Assembly: GCA_022414725.1 (NCBI GenBank)
Contig: CM039462.1
Span: 36,756,605 to 36,820,604, forward strand
Direction: 5' to 3'
DNA: 64,000 bases
Source: Microglena sp. YARC
Lineage: Eukaryota; Chlorophyta; Chlorophyceae; Chlamydomonadales; Chlamydomonadaceae
Part shown: positions 12,059-23,289 of the stretch, one piece after another
Layout: every line of letters begins with the position of its first letter
Position numbering within the stretch: position 1 is the first letter of the stretch
Program-made: the position numbers and the translations under genes
The notes under the pieces: generated by a model
Database searches by the model: none
Seen by the model: only the letters and a program-made list of their open reading frames with translations
Told to the model about the DNA's origin: nothing

Positions 12059-12523
12059 CCCACTACAATGGTTCGGACTGTGTTTGCTATGTTCAAGGAA
12101 CTGCAAGAGAATTGTGGAGAAATTGACAAAATATCCTTACAAAGATGATTTCAAACGATTTCTGCTTGATGCGAAAGCACTTAGATTCAGCCGTAACATA
12201 TGAGTGAATGTTCTACAAAATGTCCAGTCCATCCAAAGAAACCTCCTACATCAATGATCCCGTTTTCCCCTTCAATTCAAAACTGATGATGATTCTCTGA
12301 GATCTCTGATATATTCTGATAGATAGCACAGGACTATACTGATATGCTAATATCTGATATGCTGATAAACTATTTATCTCTGAATAGCTACCAGACTATA
12401 AATGCCTATCGCCGAGGAATCGTGAAAACCCTAAATGTGACAAGGAGATTTGTCCCACTTGAATGCACCCCTAAAGTAGTGCCGCCGTAGGACATAACAT
12501 AGACATATGGCGTACTAGCTAGT

Positions 12524-12545
12524 GGGCCCCCAAAGGCCCTTTGGG
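12524..12545. terminator. GC-rich hairpin CCCCCAAAG-GCC-CTTTGGGGG
   Basis: Perfect 9-bp arms are separated by a 3-base loop. No clear gene lies immediately upstream on either strand, so a terminator role is only a guess; it could equally be a remnant of a mobile-element end. Confidence 0.35.
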
Positions 12546-12728
12546 GGAATTGCCATGTTGCTAAATGTTACAGTTGCCACTCAGCACTTGCCACGTGTAC
12601 ATCACTTCCGATATTGTAGTCATGTTTGTCACACGAGGTTAAAAACAGATTATCTTTAACCTAATTTGGCCATGTGCCACTCCATGTGCCCTTGCAACCT
12701 TTAACCACGCCACCTGAATTTTTTTGTG

Positions 12729-12789
12729 TTCACTACAAATATTTTTTTGAGGAAGGTTTGTAATGTAAACAAACGGTCCAAGAGCTCAC
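12729..12789 (+). mobile_element. remnant of element-1 type mariner (transposase 5' region)
   Basis: The segment TTCACTACAAATATTTTTTT followed by GAGGAAGGTTTGTAAT and CCAAGAGCTCA matches 39110-39173 inside the element-1 transposase, with small deletions. The terminal repeat is missing. Confidence 0.65.
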
Positions 12790-13727
12790 CGCCCGCCCGT
12801 TCCTTACTCCCGGTGGATTTTTTAAAATTTCTTAGTTCAACGAAATAGGTTGTTTACAAATTCAAGTCGTTTTCGATTCACACCAAATAAGTTTTAACAC
12901 AGAATGGGCGTTCCAGCCTCCCGGCGATTTTTAATGGTTGCGAAACATGGTATGCGAGCGGATGTTTTTCGTTTCCTCTTTTGCTGATATCTCAGGATAT
13001 CAGTCGTTCCGGAGTAGAAATTCCAAAACATCCAGCCAAGTGAGCAGGAACGCCATTTGTGTCCACTTTAAAATGTATGTAAGTAATAAGCCTTCTTCTA
13101 TTGGGATTTGATGTCAAGATACTTGCAATTAGTTGCCTTCGCTCTTGGCGTCCCTCATTTCTGCTTTATTTCCTGCGTGCCGACACGAGGTTCCCCCCTG
13201 CAGGAAGTTTGCGAGAGAACCGCGAGTTGCAGCTCACCCCGAGCAGTAAGTCCCATACGTTCTTGCGCCCTTTTTCCGATATTTAATGTGTTTCACTGTA
13301 ATACTGACCGCAATTCCTGCATCTCTCCTGATACAGGTGTCGAACTGCTTGCACTGCCCTTCGTGACATTCCAGAAGGTTGCCATAAAAGACGGTTGACC
13401 CCCCTGACCCCGTTTGTTCTAGGGAGCGTGGGATACTTGTGTCTATCAACGGTGTCCGAAGGGTGGCGGAATTTACTTCGCACTACACCACTGGTTTCGC
13501 TGAGATCGTCGTGGAACAAGCATCAAGTCTGAATAACTACGACAGTATTTGGGTAGCGTTTTCTGCTACACCCAGGTACCCATCCCGCTTGCAATACTCC
13601 ATTTAAGTTATGCGGCAACAACTCAGTATGCACGTACTCAATATACGAACCTTTTCAAACAAAACGCGCGTGTTGCCCAACATGCGATTTCGTTTCGTCA
13701 CCAGTTTCTGATACGACATTGTATCCC

Positions 13728-14293
13728 CACCAATACTCCACTCATCCTTCTCCGGTGAATATGATTGATCCGCACCTAATACTCCTACTCATCCTTCTCC
13801 GGTTGATATGATGTATGCGCACTAATGACTCCTACTCTACCTTCCCGGTTGATATGAGTATCCGCCACCTAATAGCTCCTACTCATCCTTCTGTTCCGTT
13901 GATATGATGTATCCAGCCACCGTAATTCTACTCATCCTTTCCGTTGAATAGATGTATCGACGCCACCTAATACTGCTACTCATCCTTCTCCGGTGTTTGA
14001 TATGATGTATCGCCACTAATAATTCGTGATATGACATTTCTCCGCCACCTAATACTCACTGCATTCTCCGGTTGATATGTTGTCTCCGCGCCTAAACATT
14101 CTCCTCCTTCTACGGTTGATATGACATTGTCTCCCGCCGCCTAAACTCATCCTCCTTCTCCGGTTGATGGTATGACATTGTCTCGCGCAACCACTCCTCT
14201 CCTTCTTCCCGTTGATATGATTTCTCGCAAACTAAAACTCTCCTCCTTCTCCGTTGATATGATGTTCTCCGCACCGGTAAAACTCCTCCTCTC
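13728..14293. repeat. degenerate tandem repeat, ~50-60-bp unit, about ten copies
   Basis: The unit core is CTCATCCTTCTCCGGTTGAT followed by ATGATGTAT and CGCCACCTAATACTC. Copies drift from TAC-TCATCC to CTCTCCTCC forms toward the right. The many small indels between units suggest an old array or poor long-read consensus. A 123-residue minus-strand frame over 14110-14481 is made of this repeat and is not counted as a gene. Confidence 0.8.
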
Positions 14294-14751
14294 CTGTTCC
14301 TCGATCCTTGATTGGATTCTTCATCCGATTTGCGTGTGATAATTAAGGCGCCTGTGTTGACTGAGTGTTCGTGTCCCTCTGCTCTGCCGCGTCTCTCGTC
14401 GTATTCCGTTCCGCTCCGTGCTCGTGGTGTGTTGAGTTCCAGCACGGCGCTTTGTACTACGGGTCTGTCCGCGCCCTGCACCCTTCTTCAGATGGAGGAT
14501 GTTCTGATGCTAGTACAAGAGCGGGGTATAGATGCGTTCACTTTGATGGCAGACTTATATGTGGTAGCACTATCCTTGTGCGCTCTAGGCGACCGCACAG
14601 TTAAGGGTACTTTGTCATCAAGAAACACTTGACATTGAGTTCAGTTGAGGAGAACAAGGATTATAATGGGCGTTGTTTGCAGCCTACCGAACGGTTTTTA
14701 CTGGTTGCGAAACATGGTCTGGACAGGTCGACAGATGTAAAGAGAGAAATA

Positions 14752-14884
14752 TATTACAAAACCTTCCTCAGACTCCTCAAAGAATATTTATTTGTAGGTG
14801 AACAACGGACCATGACAACATATCTGGTTTAAGGGGGATAGAATCAATTATACTAAGTGTCCCAAAATCATTTGAGAACAGCTG
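14752..14884 (-). mobile_element. solo left end of element-1 type mariner (minus orientation)
   Basis: The 133 bases end with the terminal repeat CAGCTGTTCTCAAATGAT (complement) next to TA at 14885-14886. The inner part matches the complement of 39031-39160, that is the left terminal repeat plus the beginning of the transposase frame of element 1. The inner end is truncated. Confidence 0.75.
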
Positions 14885-14885
14885 T

Positions 14886-15949
14886 ATGGAACGGGAAGTA
14901 AGTTGTGGTAAGTGCGCGTCCTCTCTTGTGACACACAACGTGGACACAGAAGTCGAACGCGTGTGTCATGCGGAGCCTAAATGGTCGCGTGTGAAAACAT
15001 TGTCGTGTACGATGGATGCAGTAGTGCAGTGAACGTAAGGTATCAGTTGCGTTTGTGGAAAGATGGAAGGGGGGGTGGCATAAGTGCTGATAGCTGCGGA
15101 AAGCTTGCAAACATCGATGATGCCCGTTGGAAAAAACGGTTGTCGTAGAAAATTCAGCGAAATCTTGTAGTGTCTTCTCCTTATCAGTCGACTTCAATCC
15201 GATATACCGTGATGTACGATCCGTACGTGAAATTGGGATTTCATGATATCGGCGGAGGGCTTACGAATAATAATAATAATAACAGGCGACGCTAAGTCAA
15301 CCAGGTGGTTGTCAAACAGGAGGTCGACGCGTGTCAAGTGCGCAGTAGACGAAGTTTAACGAGCTCCAGCATCCGGGAAAACACTCACGGGGCACATGCG
15401 GTAGTTTCTCTCCTCCTGAGTTTCTCTTGCCCTTTTGCCCGTTGGTATTGCAGGGTAAAGGGCAAGAGAACTCAGGAGGAGAGAAAACTACCGAACTATT
15501 GTGCCCAAAGTGTGCCCGTGAGAGCTTTTACATGCTCGATAGGGTAGCGCGGCGTGGTAGGTCCGTTTACCTCCACGTTCCGTGGTATTGCACCTAAGCA
15601 CGTTATTGAATATCTTTGGCGACCACACCGTCTCTCACGCTCCTTCTCTCGCTCCTTCTCGCGTTCCTTTCCTCTCCTTTTCTCTCTCCTTTCGCGTTTC
15701 CTTCTCTTGCTTCAACCAACGCGAAAAAGCGAGCCAAGTTGGTAGAGACAGGTAAAGGGCAAGAGAAACTCAGGAGGGAAAGAGATCTTGACGACGATCT
15801 CATCTTTTATCGAATTGAACTGCTACATTGGTTAGTAATGTGCGCACTGTATTCCCAATGCTGTAGCGACCGTCTTCGTCAGGCCGAGACATTACGCTCA
15901 ACCAACATGGACAGCTCGTGACCCGATCAGGGCAGCGCGGCAAGTGCGC
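14886..15949. other. no supported gene; inverted repeat and degenerate linker copy
   Basis: Between the solo mariner end and the T5orf172 array I see a TAA/AAT microsatellite (15270-15282), the large inverted repeat described separately, and at about 15630-15780 a worn copy of the Glu/Lys/Arg linker sequence of the array to its right. Open frames here are short and appear in conflicting frames. Confidence 0.5.
15399..15493. repeat. long inverted repeat, ~36-bp arms, ~23-base spacer
   Basis: The left arm (CGGTAGTTTCTCTCCTCCTG at its start) and right arm (CAGGAGGAGAGAAAACTACC at its end) are nearly perfect reverse complements, including GGGCAAGAGAA against TTCTCTTGCCC. The arms match the RTQEER-type coding segment of the neighbouring array, so this looks like a head-to-head junction of two broken repeat units. 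Confidence 0.8.
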
Positions 15950-18900
15950 GTTGCTCGGGCGTGAGGTCCGTGCGCAGAAGACGAAGTTTCACGAGCTCGA
16001 GCATTCGACAGACACTCTCCGGGCACATGCGGTTTCCTCTCTTCCTGAGTCCGCTTGCCCTTGACTGCACAACGCTTGGTCTGACTTATTATGTCGAGAC
16101 CCACGGCGTTCAAGATCATCTTAACCGCCTTGGACACCTTGCGCAGGTCCCAACCGTCCGCGAACGCCGCACGAGGCATGCTGAACATCCGAGCGTGTTC
16201 GTGTAGTCACCTGAACATCTGTGTTCCCTTCAGCTTGGTGTCAAACGCTGTCATCAGATTTGGGATCACGGTCTCGGTGTCGAACGGGGACAAAAACCCC
16301 AGAGCAGCGAGTGTCTCTTCTATCAACTCGATCTTCAGAAGATCGGGGTGCAACGGCACGCCACGAAATGCGCTGCAGCTCCGGCACAGCATACGGATGC
16401 AAGTACCTCCACGTTCCGTGGGGTATTGAGCCTCAAGACGTTCGCGAATATCTTGGCGACCAGTCGAGAGACCGTCTTCTCACGCTCCTTCTCTCGCTCC
16501 TTCTCGCGTTCCTTTTCTCTCTCCTTCTCGCGTTCCTTTTCTCTCTCCTTCTCGCGTTCCTTCTCTCGCTCGACAACGGCAAAGATGGGGGGGTCGGGCG
16601 GTACGTCCTCGGTGCCGCAATCAATACTGTCGACGCCACCTGTCCACGCGTACTGGAAGACGACACCGGCCATCTCATGAAAGATGGCACATGCATCAGC
16701 CGCGTCAAGTTGGTAGTACTCGTACCCAACGTCGCGGCGGGGCTTGACTCTAGGGTCTCCGCGAAGGTACCGGAGCAGGACAGTCTCAGCCTCCACACAA
16801 GCACGCGGATTAAGTACGTGGATGGCGAATATCATCTTTGAATTCTTAGGGTACTGAGAAAGTCGCTGAAAAATGGGCCTCGACGTCCTGCCCACCTTGA
16901 CGACGAGCTCATCCTTCTGAATGAACTTGCTCAACCAATGCGTACACGACATTGGTTGTAATGTGCGCCATGATCGCTGCTGTCGAGCTGCTCACATGCT
17001 GTATCCCAATGCTCGCGTTTTACACCATTATTAGCGACCGTCTTCGTCCAGGCTCGGAAGACATACGCACAGGCGACGCTACGTCAACCAGGTGGTTGTA
17101 CATGACAGCTCGTGACCGATAGGGCAGCGGCAGCGTGCGCGTTGCTCGGCGTGAGGTCCGTTGCGCAGAAGAACGAAGTTTCACGAGCTCGAGCATTCGA
17201 CAGACACTCTCCGGCACATGCGGTAGTTCCTCTCTTCCTGAGTCCGCTTGCCCTTACCTGCACACGCTTGGTCTGACTTATTATGTCGAGACACGGCGTT
17301 CAAGATCATCTTAACCGCCTTGGACACCTTGCGCAGGTCCCAACCGTCGCGAACGCCGCACAGGCATGCCTGAACATCCGAGCGGTGTTCGTGTAGACTG
17401 AACATCTGTGTTCCCTTCAGCTTGGTGTCAAACGCTGTCATCAGATTTGGATCACGGTCTCGTGTCGAACGGGGACACAAAACCCAGAGCAGCGAGTGTC
17501 TCTCTATCAACTCGATCTTCAGAAGATCGGGGTGCAACGGCACGCACGAAAATGGGCGCTGCAGCTCCGGCACAGCATAGATGCAAGTACTCCACGTTCC
17601 GTGGGGCATTGACCTCAAGACGTCGCGAATATCTTTGGCGACCAGTCGAGAGACCTCTTCTCACGCTCCTTCTCTCGCTCTTCTGTTCCTTTCTCTCTCC
17701 TTCTCGCGTTCCTTTTTCTCTCCTTCTCGCGTCCTTCTCTCGCTCGACAACGGCAAAGATGGGGGTCGGGCGGTACGTCTCGGTGCCGCAATCAATACTG
17801 TCGACGCCACCTGTCACAGCGTACTGGAAGACGACACCGGCCATCTCATGAAAGATGGCACATGCATCAGCCGCGTCAAGTTGGTAGTACTCGTACCCAA
17901 CGTCGCGGCGGGGCTTGACTCAGGGTCTCCGCGAAGGTACCGGAGCAGGACAGTCTCAGCCTCCACACAAGCACGCGGATTAAGTACGTGGATGCGAATA
18001 TCATCTTTGATTCTTAGGGTACTGAGAAAGTCGCTGAAAAAGGGCCTCGACGTCCTGCCCACCTTGACGACGAGCTCATCCTTCTGAATGAACTTGTGCT
18101 CAACCAATGCGTACACGACATGTGCGCCATGATCGAGCTGCTCACATGCTGTACCAATGCTTGTGCGCGTCATCGGTCGCTACGTGCAACCCATGGACAG
18201 CTCGTGCGATAGGGCAGCCGGCAGCGTGCGCGTTGCTCGGCGTGAGGTCCGTTCGCAGAAGACGAAGTTTCACGAGCTCGAGCATACGGCAGACACTCTC
18301 GGCACAGACGGTAGTCTCTCCTGAGTCCGCTTGCCCTTTACTCTGTAGTCATTATGTCGAGACCCACGGCGTTCAAGATCATCTTAACCGCCTTGGACAC
18401 TTGCGCAGGTCCCCACCTGTCGCGAACACCACGATGCCTGGCTGAACAGCGAGCGGTGTTTGCGTAGCCGCTGAACATCTGTGCCCTTGAGCTTGGTGTC
18501 GAATAACCGTCATCAGATTTGGGATGACAGTCGTAGTGTCGAATGGGGAAACAAAACCCAGAGCAGCGAGTGTCTCCTCTATCAACTCGATCTTTAAGAA
18601 GATCGGGGTGCAACGGCACGCCACGAAATGGCGCTGCAGCTCTGGGCACAAAATAGATACAAGTACCTCCACCTTCCGTGGGGTATTGCACCTCAAGACG
18701 TTATTGAATATCTTGGCGACCAGTCGAGAGACGTCTTCTCTATTTCCCTCTCTCTCTCCTTTCTCTCGTTTTTCTCTCTCTCCTTCTCACGTTCTTCTTC
18801 CTTCTCGCGTTCCTTCTCTCGCTCAACAACGGCAAAGATGGGGGGGTCGGGTGGCACGTCCTCGGTGCCGCAATCAATACTGTCGACGCCACCTGTTCCA

Positions 18901-19800
18901 CGCGTACTGGAGGACGACACAGGCCATCTCCCGAAAGACGGCAACTGCATCAGCCGCGTCAAGTTGGTAGTACTCGTACCAACGTCGCGTCGGGGCTTGA
19001 CTCTAGGGTCTCCGCGAAGGTACCGCGATCCAGGACAGTCTCAGCCTCCACACAAGCACGCGGATTAAGTACGTGGATTGGCGAATATCATCTTTGAGTT
19101 CTTCGGGTACTGAGAAAGTCGCTGAAAAAAATGGGCCTCGACGTCCTGCCCACCTTGACGACGAGCTCATCATTCTGAATGAACTTGTGCTCAACAACGC
19201 GTACACGACATTGGTTGTAATGTGCGCCATGATCGCTGTCGAGCTGCTCACATGCTGTATCCCAATGCTCGCGTTTACACCATTATTATACTCGGGCTCG
19301 TCGTCGTCAGGCTCGAAGACATACGCGACAGGCGATGGCCGACGTCAACCAGGTGGCTGTACACGGACAGCTCGTGTCCCGAAGGGCAGCGGCGGCGTGC
19401 GTTGAATCGGCGTTAGGTCCGTTCGCAGAAGACGAAGTTTCACGAGCTCGAGCATCCGGGACAGACACTATCAGGGCACAGGCGGTAGTTCCTCGCCTTC
19501 CTGAGTCCGCTTGCCCTTTATCTGCACCCGCTTTGGTCTGACTTAATTATGTCGAGACCCACGGCGTTCAAGATCATCTTAACCGCCTTAGACACCTTGC
19601 GCAGGTCCCACCCGTCGCGAACGCCGCACGATGCCTGCTGAACAGCCTAGCGGTGTTTGTGTAGTCACTGAACATCTGTGTTCTCTTCAGCTTGGTGTCA
19701 AACACTGTCATCAGATTTGGGATGACAGTCGTAGTGTCGAATGGGGAAACAAAACCCAAAGCAGCGAGTGTCTCCTCTATCAAAACGATCTTTCAGCAAC
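15950..19800 (-). repeat. ~1.1-1.2-kb tandem array of a T5orf172-domain gene segment (four units)
   Basis: Reading on the minus strand each unit runs: a T5orf172 (GIY-YIG-like) domain, a variable (EKER)n linker, a segment IELIEETLAALGFVSPFDT..VIPNLM, and a segment GWDLRKVSKAVKMILNAVG. The last segment falls near 16130, 17320, 18390 and 19590, giving spacings of about 1.07-1.2 kb. Units are highly similar but each has its own indels, so no unit is open throughout. The high similarity with scattered indels fits either recent duplication with decay or poor consensus in a collapsed repeat. Confidence 0.75.
16335..16952 (-). CDS. T5orf172 (GIY-YIG-like) domain protein, best-preserved unit
   Basis: The 205-residue frame begins inside a domain whose first visible motif is DELVVKVGRTSRPIFQRLSQ, then FAIHVLNPRACVEAETVLLR and a DVGYEYYQL strand. 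The K-V-G-R-T start, the A-x-x-E helix and the G-x-E-x-F/Y end are the pattern of the T5orf172 / MUG113 branch of the GIY-YIG fold, common in giant-virus and phage genes. It is followed by an (EKER)n stretch of about 32 residues, probably a charged helix, then a conserved Cys/Ala-rich segment. Upstream sequence (VYALVEHKFIQ, around 18090 and 19180 in other units) suggests the domain really starts a little earlier. Nuclease activity is not demonstrated. Confidence 0.6.
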   Translation of the reverse strand: MSCTHWLSKFIQKDELVVKVGRTSRPIFQRLSQYPKNSKMIFAIHVLNPRACVEAETVLLRYLRGDPRVKPRRDVGYEYYQLDAADACAIFHEMAGVVFQYAWTGGVDSIDCGTEDVPPDPPIFAVVEREKEREKEREKEREKEREKEREKEREKEREKTVSRLVAKIFANVLRLNTPRNVEVLASVCCAGAAAHFVACRCTPIF

Positions 19801-20516
19801 CCTGAGTGCTCCGTGGTGTGCACGTCTGCCGCCTCGCACGGGCGCAAGATCGGACACAGCAGGCGCGCGACAGGAGCCTCGCCCTCGGAGAACGACAGCA
19901 CCAGGCTTGTTCTCCAGCAGGAACGCCTCGTCGACGCGGTCGATTCCCATGCAGAGCAGTAGCGGCTCAGGTACATAATGAACTTGTCGTCCTCGCTCGC
20001 GTCGTTGGCCATCACCCGCTGCTCGATAGCATCCATGAGATCCTTGCGCCGCATGGCAGTGGGGATGTCGGTGCCGGAGACAGTGTCAGGGGCAGGGGCA
20101 GGGACAGGGACAGCGTCAGGGGCAAGGGCAAGTACAGGGGCATGGACAACTCCTGTAAGCGCATCAAGCTGCTCCTGAGCCTTGAGGACGCGCATCAGGA
20201 ACTCGCTCGTCGCCTCCATATCGCCCTCAGGCGGCGCGTGCACGCGGGCGGCACTGACCGCAGCGTAGCTTGTGCCGAGGTCCATGCGGTGACCTGCATG
20301 CTCCAGAAGGTCGGCGAAGCAGGACACGTAGTCGAAGCTGGCGTTGTATATCTCCGCTAGAAAGTAGCTTTCGACAGTCATCTTAAGTGTCGGTGGAGCC
20401 ACGGTCGCAAACAAAGGGGCGAGAACGCCATCCGAGAGCTCTTGCAGTGTGTGGTCGTCTCCACCGTCAATCGCGGGAACGTGCTTGACATCCAAGCAGG
20501 TCGAGAAACCTTCCAT
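19698..20516 (-). CDS. head gene of the T5orf172 array (unknown N-terminal domain)
   Basis: The 272-residue frame starts at an ATG at 20514-20516. The first ~200 residues are unique in this window: a mostly helical segment, then an Ala/Pro/Val-rich stretch (VLALAPDAVPVPAPAP) encoded by a GGGGCA-type simple repeat at 20089-20145. Near 19930 the natural-looking frame appears to switch (another frame reads MGIDRVDEAFLLENKPGAVV), and the end runs out of frame into the array segment. This is probably the intact 5' end of the gene whose 3' part was amplified to the left. It may be an MSV199/KilA-N-type fusion, which often carries T5orf172 domains, but I do not see enough to call that. Confidence 0.5.
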   Translation of the reverse strand: MEGFSTCLDVKHVPAIDGGDDHTLQELSDGVLAPLFATVAPPTLKMTVESYFLAEIYNASFDYVSCFADLLEHAGHRMDLGTSYAAVSAARVHAPPEGDMEATSEFLMRVLKAQEQLDALTGVVHAPVLALAPDAVPVPAPAPDTVSGTDIPTAMRRKDLMDAIEQRVMANDASEDDKFIMYLSRYCSAWESTASTRRSCWRTSLVLSFSEGEAPVARLLCPILRPCEAADVHTTEHSGLLKDRFDRGDTRCFGFCFPIRHYDCHPKSDDSV

Positions 20517-20682
20517 CCACCTGCGTCGGTTTTCAAGCAGTGCATCGAAGGGAGAATTAATATAGCGAAGCGTGTTTTAGAAGTGTCCCTTCGATGGCAC
20601 TTATCTATTACGACGAGGGTGTGCTTGACATCCAAGCAGGTTGAGAAAACCTCCATCCATCTGCATCAGTTTTTTTAAGCAG
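20478..20682. repeat. direct duplication at the 5' end of the head gene, plus poly-C tract
   Basis: The segment GTGCTTGACATCCAAGCAGG occurs at 20481 and again at 20621, each followed by a similar ~45-base stretch ending in TTTTAAGCAG-like sequence. The second copy therefore gives another potential start with a near-identical peptide. A run of C at 20746-20760 follows. Confidence 0.65.
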
Positions 20683-20762
20683 TGGCACAAAAGGGACAGG
20701 TAAATGATTTAAGCAGTGGCTGTAACGTCACTTTACCCACCACTTTTCACCCCCCCCCCCCT

Positions 20763-23097
20763 CTATCGCACCTGAGCCACTGGTATAGGTCGACGTGCGT
20801 CAAGTGTTGTCGGGTTGCCTCTCGTGCAACTCGCATGTTTTTTTGCGACTAGAGTCCTGACGTCGGTGTCGACCAGGTGGCGCACGCGTCCTGTCATCTG
20901 CAGCGCGCCCATCGGCGCCGCGGACCCGGGGCACAGGTACAGGTACATCCTGTCAAAGTGCTCGGTGCTGAAGTCGACGCCTGCCGAGATTGTCGGTGTG
21001 TAAACTACGACGCGTTTGCTGCTCCAGAGTGCGTCTACATCTATGAGCATCGCCTTGACCGCGTCTGCTGTCTTGGACGTGTGTAAAAGGCATAGTCTTG
21101 CCGCGTCCTTCGGTCATCGAATGTGTCAAGTGCGGCCTTGTGCACCTGCATGGCGCGCTCCTGGCTGAGCGAGACGACGACGACGTTCCTGCCTGCGATG
21201 ATGTCGTCTCGGATCTGCGCGCTCCATGTCGCCTCGTCCTTCGATATGGCGAATGTGCGCGCGTTCTCTGTGCTCCGGTAGTCGTTGATGACGAGCAGGT
21301 TGCGCAAGCCGGCCTGCTTGAGAAAATCTTTCGTGACGCTTCCCCATGTCGCGTCCATTGTGACGACGCCGGTTGTCGTCGCGTTGAGCGTGTCCGCCAA
21401 CCCTGTATCTCAGACAATGGGTTGACGACGGTTGGTGACATGAAGTGTCGCAGCAGCGATTCGGCTTCATCTAGCACAACTATGTCAAAGCCCGATGTGA
21501 GGTATCGCATGCACGTGTGCTTTGCTAGCTTGTGTAGCGACTCGATCTGGCAGATGACTCGCGGTGTCTTATCCCTTTGCCTGAGGTCCTGTGGTGTGAC
21601 ATCAGCGTCTAGATATGATACAAATCCCCTGCGCGCCAGTTTTCTCTTATGCTCTAGCGCGAGCGACTGTCTGTATGTGACGACGAGCACGGTCTTGTCC
21701 TCTCCCACGCGTTCTAGGAGTGCGTCCAGCATGGTGGACTTTCCTGACCCCATCGGGCTGCGCACTGAGAGCGTGTTGACGTCCTTTCGCTCCGGGTCTA
21801 GCCACACGTCGACCGCCTGCTTCATCTCTAGGCATGCGTCGATGTCTATGTACTTACTGTTGACGTGCAATGCTCCCGCGTCCCATGAATCTCCAGCAGG
21901 TTCCACGAGTCTTCCGATGCACGCGGGTGCGTGGTTGTCGCATGTGGCGAAGAAGCACTTGACGATGCAGTTTCCTGCTGTGTCTACAAAGCATCTCATG
22001 TTCTGCTCTCCGTTGTGTATGTTTCCTGTGTAGCAGGGTTCACTCCTGTCACTGTAGTTGAACCTGACGCCTACGGATCGATCGAATGCGTCCTCTGCGG
22101 GTCGTCTGTCGTGGAATGCTGACGGGTGCATGTCTCGTCTGAGTAGGTCGAGCATGCGCACGATTATGTCGGCGCGTCGGACGTGCGGTTCCTTCTCTAC
22201 GGCCTTTGCGATGATGGTTCCCGCCGCTCTGACTGCGTCTGCGACTGTTTGCGTGCGCGGTCGTGCCGGCCATGCAATCCCGTTCTTCTTGACGTATCTC
22301 GGTATGTGCTCTGGCACCTGTATGAGTGCGGCATCCTCTGGCACGTTTGAGATGACTGTCCTGAGTGGTGTGTTTGGGTCATCCTTGTGGTGCTTCTTGA
22401 GCGGGACGAGGACCGAGTCCGCGTCCTTGTTGAACTTGCACGAACCAAGCATTCTCATTTCCCTATCTTTTGTGAATACTCCAAGATCAACGAGCTTCCC
22501 GACCCCGTTTGGGTCTAGCTGCTGCAGTCTCATTGCTAAGTGAGAAGCGCCAAAGGGATCTGCCTGATGATTGCTGCTGTACACGTGGAGCGGCGTTCCT
22601 TCTCTCTTCGTGTCGATGATGAGGTGCAGGCTGAGCTTCTTGGCGTTTGGGCTGACGAGCCATATGAGGTCGTTGTCGACGTCGATCTGGATTCCGTAGT
22701 CGTTGCTGAATATCATCTTGATTGCGTCCTCTGTGTGCGCGACCAGTGCAGCGATGTCTGGGAAGTGTACCTGGTCGTTCGGCAGTGGTGGACCGTCGAT
22801 GTCAAGGTACGGCTTGCATGGCTTTCCGAACGGTATGATCTCGAACGCGTGCCTTGCGTGTCCCTTGAGTCTTTGCAGCGCCTCGTTTGCGTCTGTCCAT
22901 TCCTTGTAGCATCCGAACTGTCTCCACCCACTGAACGGGTCCTGCAGCTGTAGCTGGGCGCGTGCGTTCATGATCGTCGCATCTGCCTGCATGCTCGCCT
23001 TTGCGCCTGCGCCCCTGTGCCAGTTTGCTCCCAGCCCCCTGATGGGTGGGCATGACGCCAAGTTGGCCTTGGGTTGTTTTGTTGCGTCCGTCGGCAT
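20763..23097 (-). CDS. AEP primase - UL52-type zinc finger - UL9-type SF2 helicase fusion (two frame breaks)
   Basis: A viral DNA-replication protein. From the ATG at 23095-23097: an archaeo-eukaryotic primase core with PYLDIDG (metal-binding DxD), SLHLII (catalytic His strand) and REMRMLGSCK; then a herpes UL52-like Cys/His finger (MRCFVDTAGNCIVKCFFATC); then helicase motifs MGSGKST (Walker A, near 21745), TYRQSLALEH, VICQIESLHKL and VVLDEAESLL (Walker B). One-base shifts near 21404 and 21080 are needed to reach VVYTPTISAGVDFS and ALQMTGRVRHL (motifs V and VI). The order of motifs matches primase-helicase and origin-binding proteins known in herpesviruses and several giant viruses. Both breaks lie between intact motifs, so the protein is probably functional in the original genome. 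Confidence 0.8.
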
Positions 23098-23289
23098 CGT
23101 TTCAAGTCGGATCCTTGTTCAATTGCGTGGTTGCAAAATGTATTTGATATTCGTGGGATGATAGATATCTGGTAGAACAATCATCTACATTTTGCTTACT
23201 CTGATCCTGTTTACACCATAAAACATGTCAGTCATATCAGTAGATCCTGTACACGCGTCCGCATTCACTTCAATTCCGTGTGTTGCCCT

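Larger units (their letters stand above)
12059..13727. other. gene-poor stretch with transposon crumbs
   Basis: No open frame here has convincing protein-like composition. The stretch is AT-rich up to about 12500. It holds a strong short hairpin (12524-12545), a remnant of the element-1 transposase 5' region (12729-12789), and a copy of a dispersed segment GGGCGTTCC.GCCTCCCGG with GTTGCGAAACATGG (12903-12952) that recurs near 53945 and 55376. Short frames at 13101-13450 overlap on both strands and are probably fortuitous. Confidence 0.5.

Noticed and set aside
14312..14632. 106-codon plus-strand frame
   Set aside because: It overlaps another equally good frame, has no motif, and lies between degenerate repeats.
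16433..16804. Ser/Arg-rich (SRSF)n plus-strand frames and other frames in the T5orf172 array
   Set aside because: They are the complement of the EKER linker; RS-like composition is a by-product.
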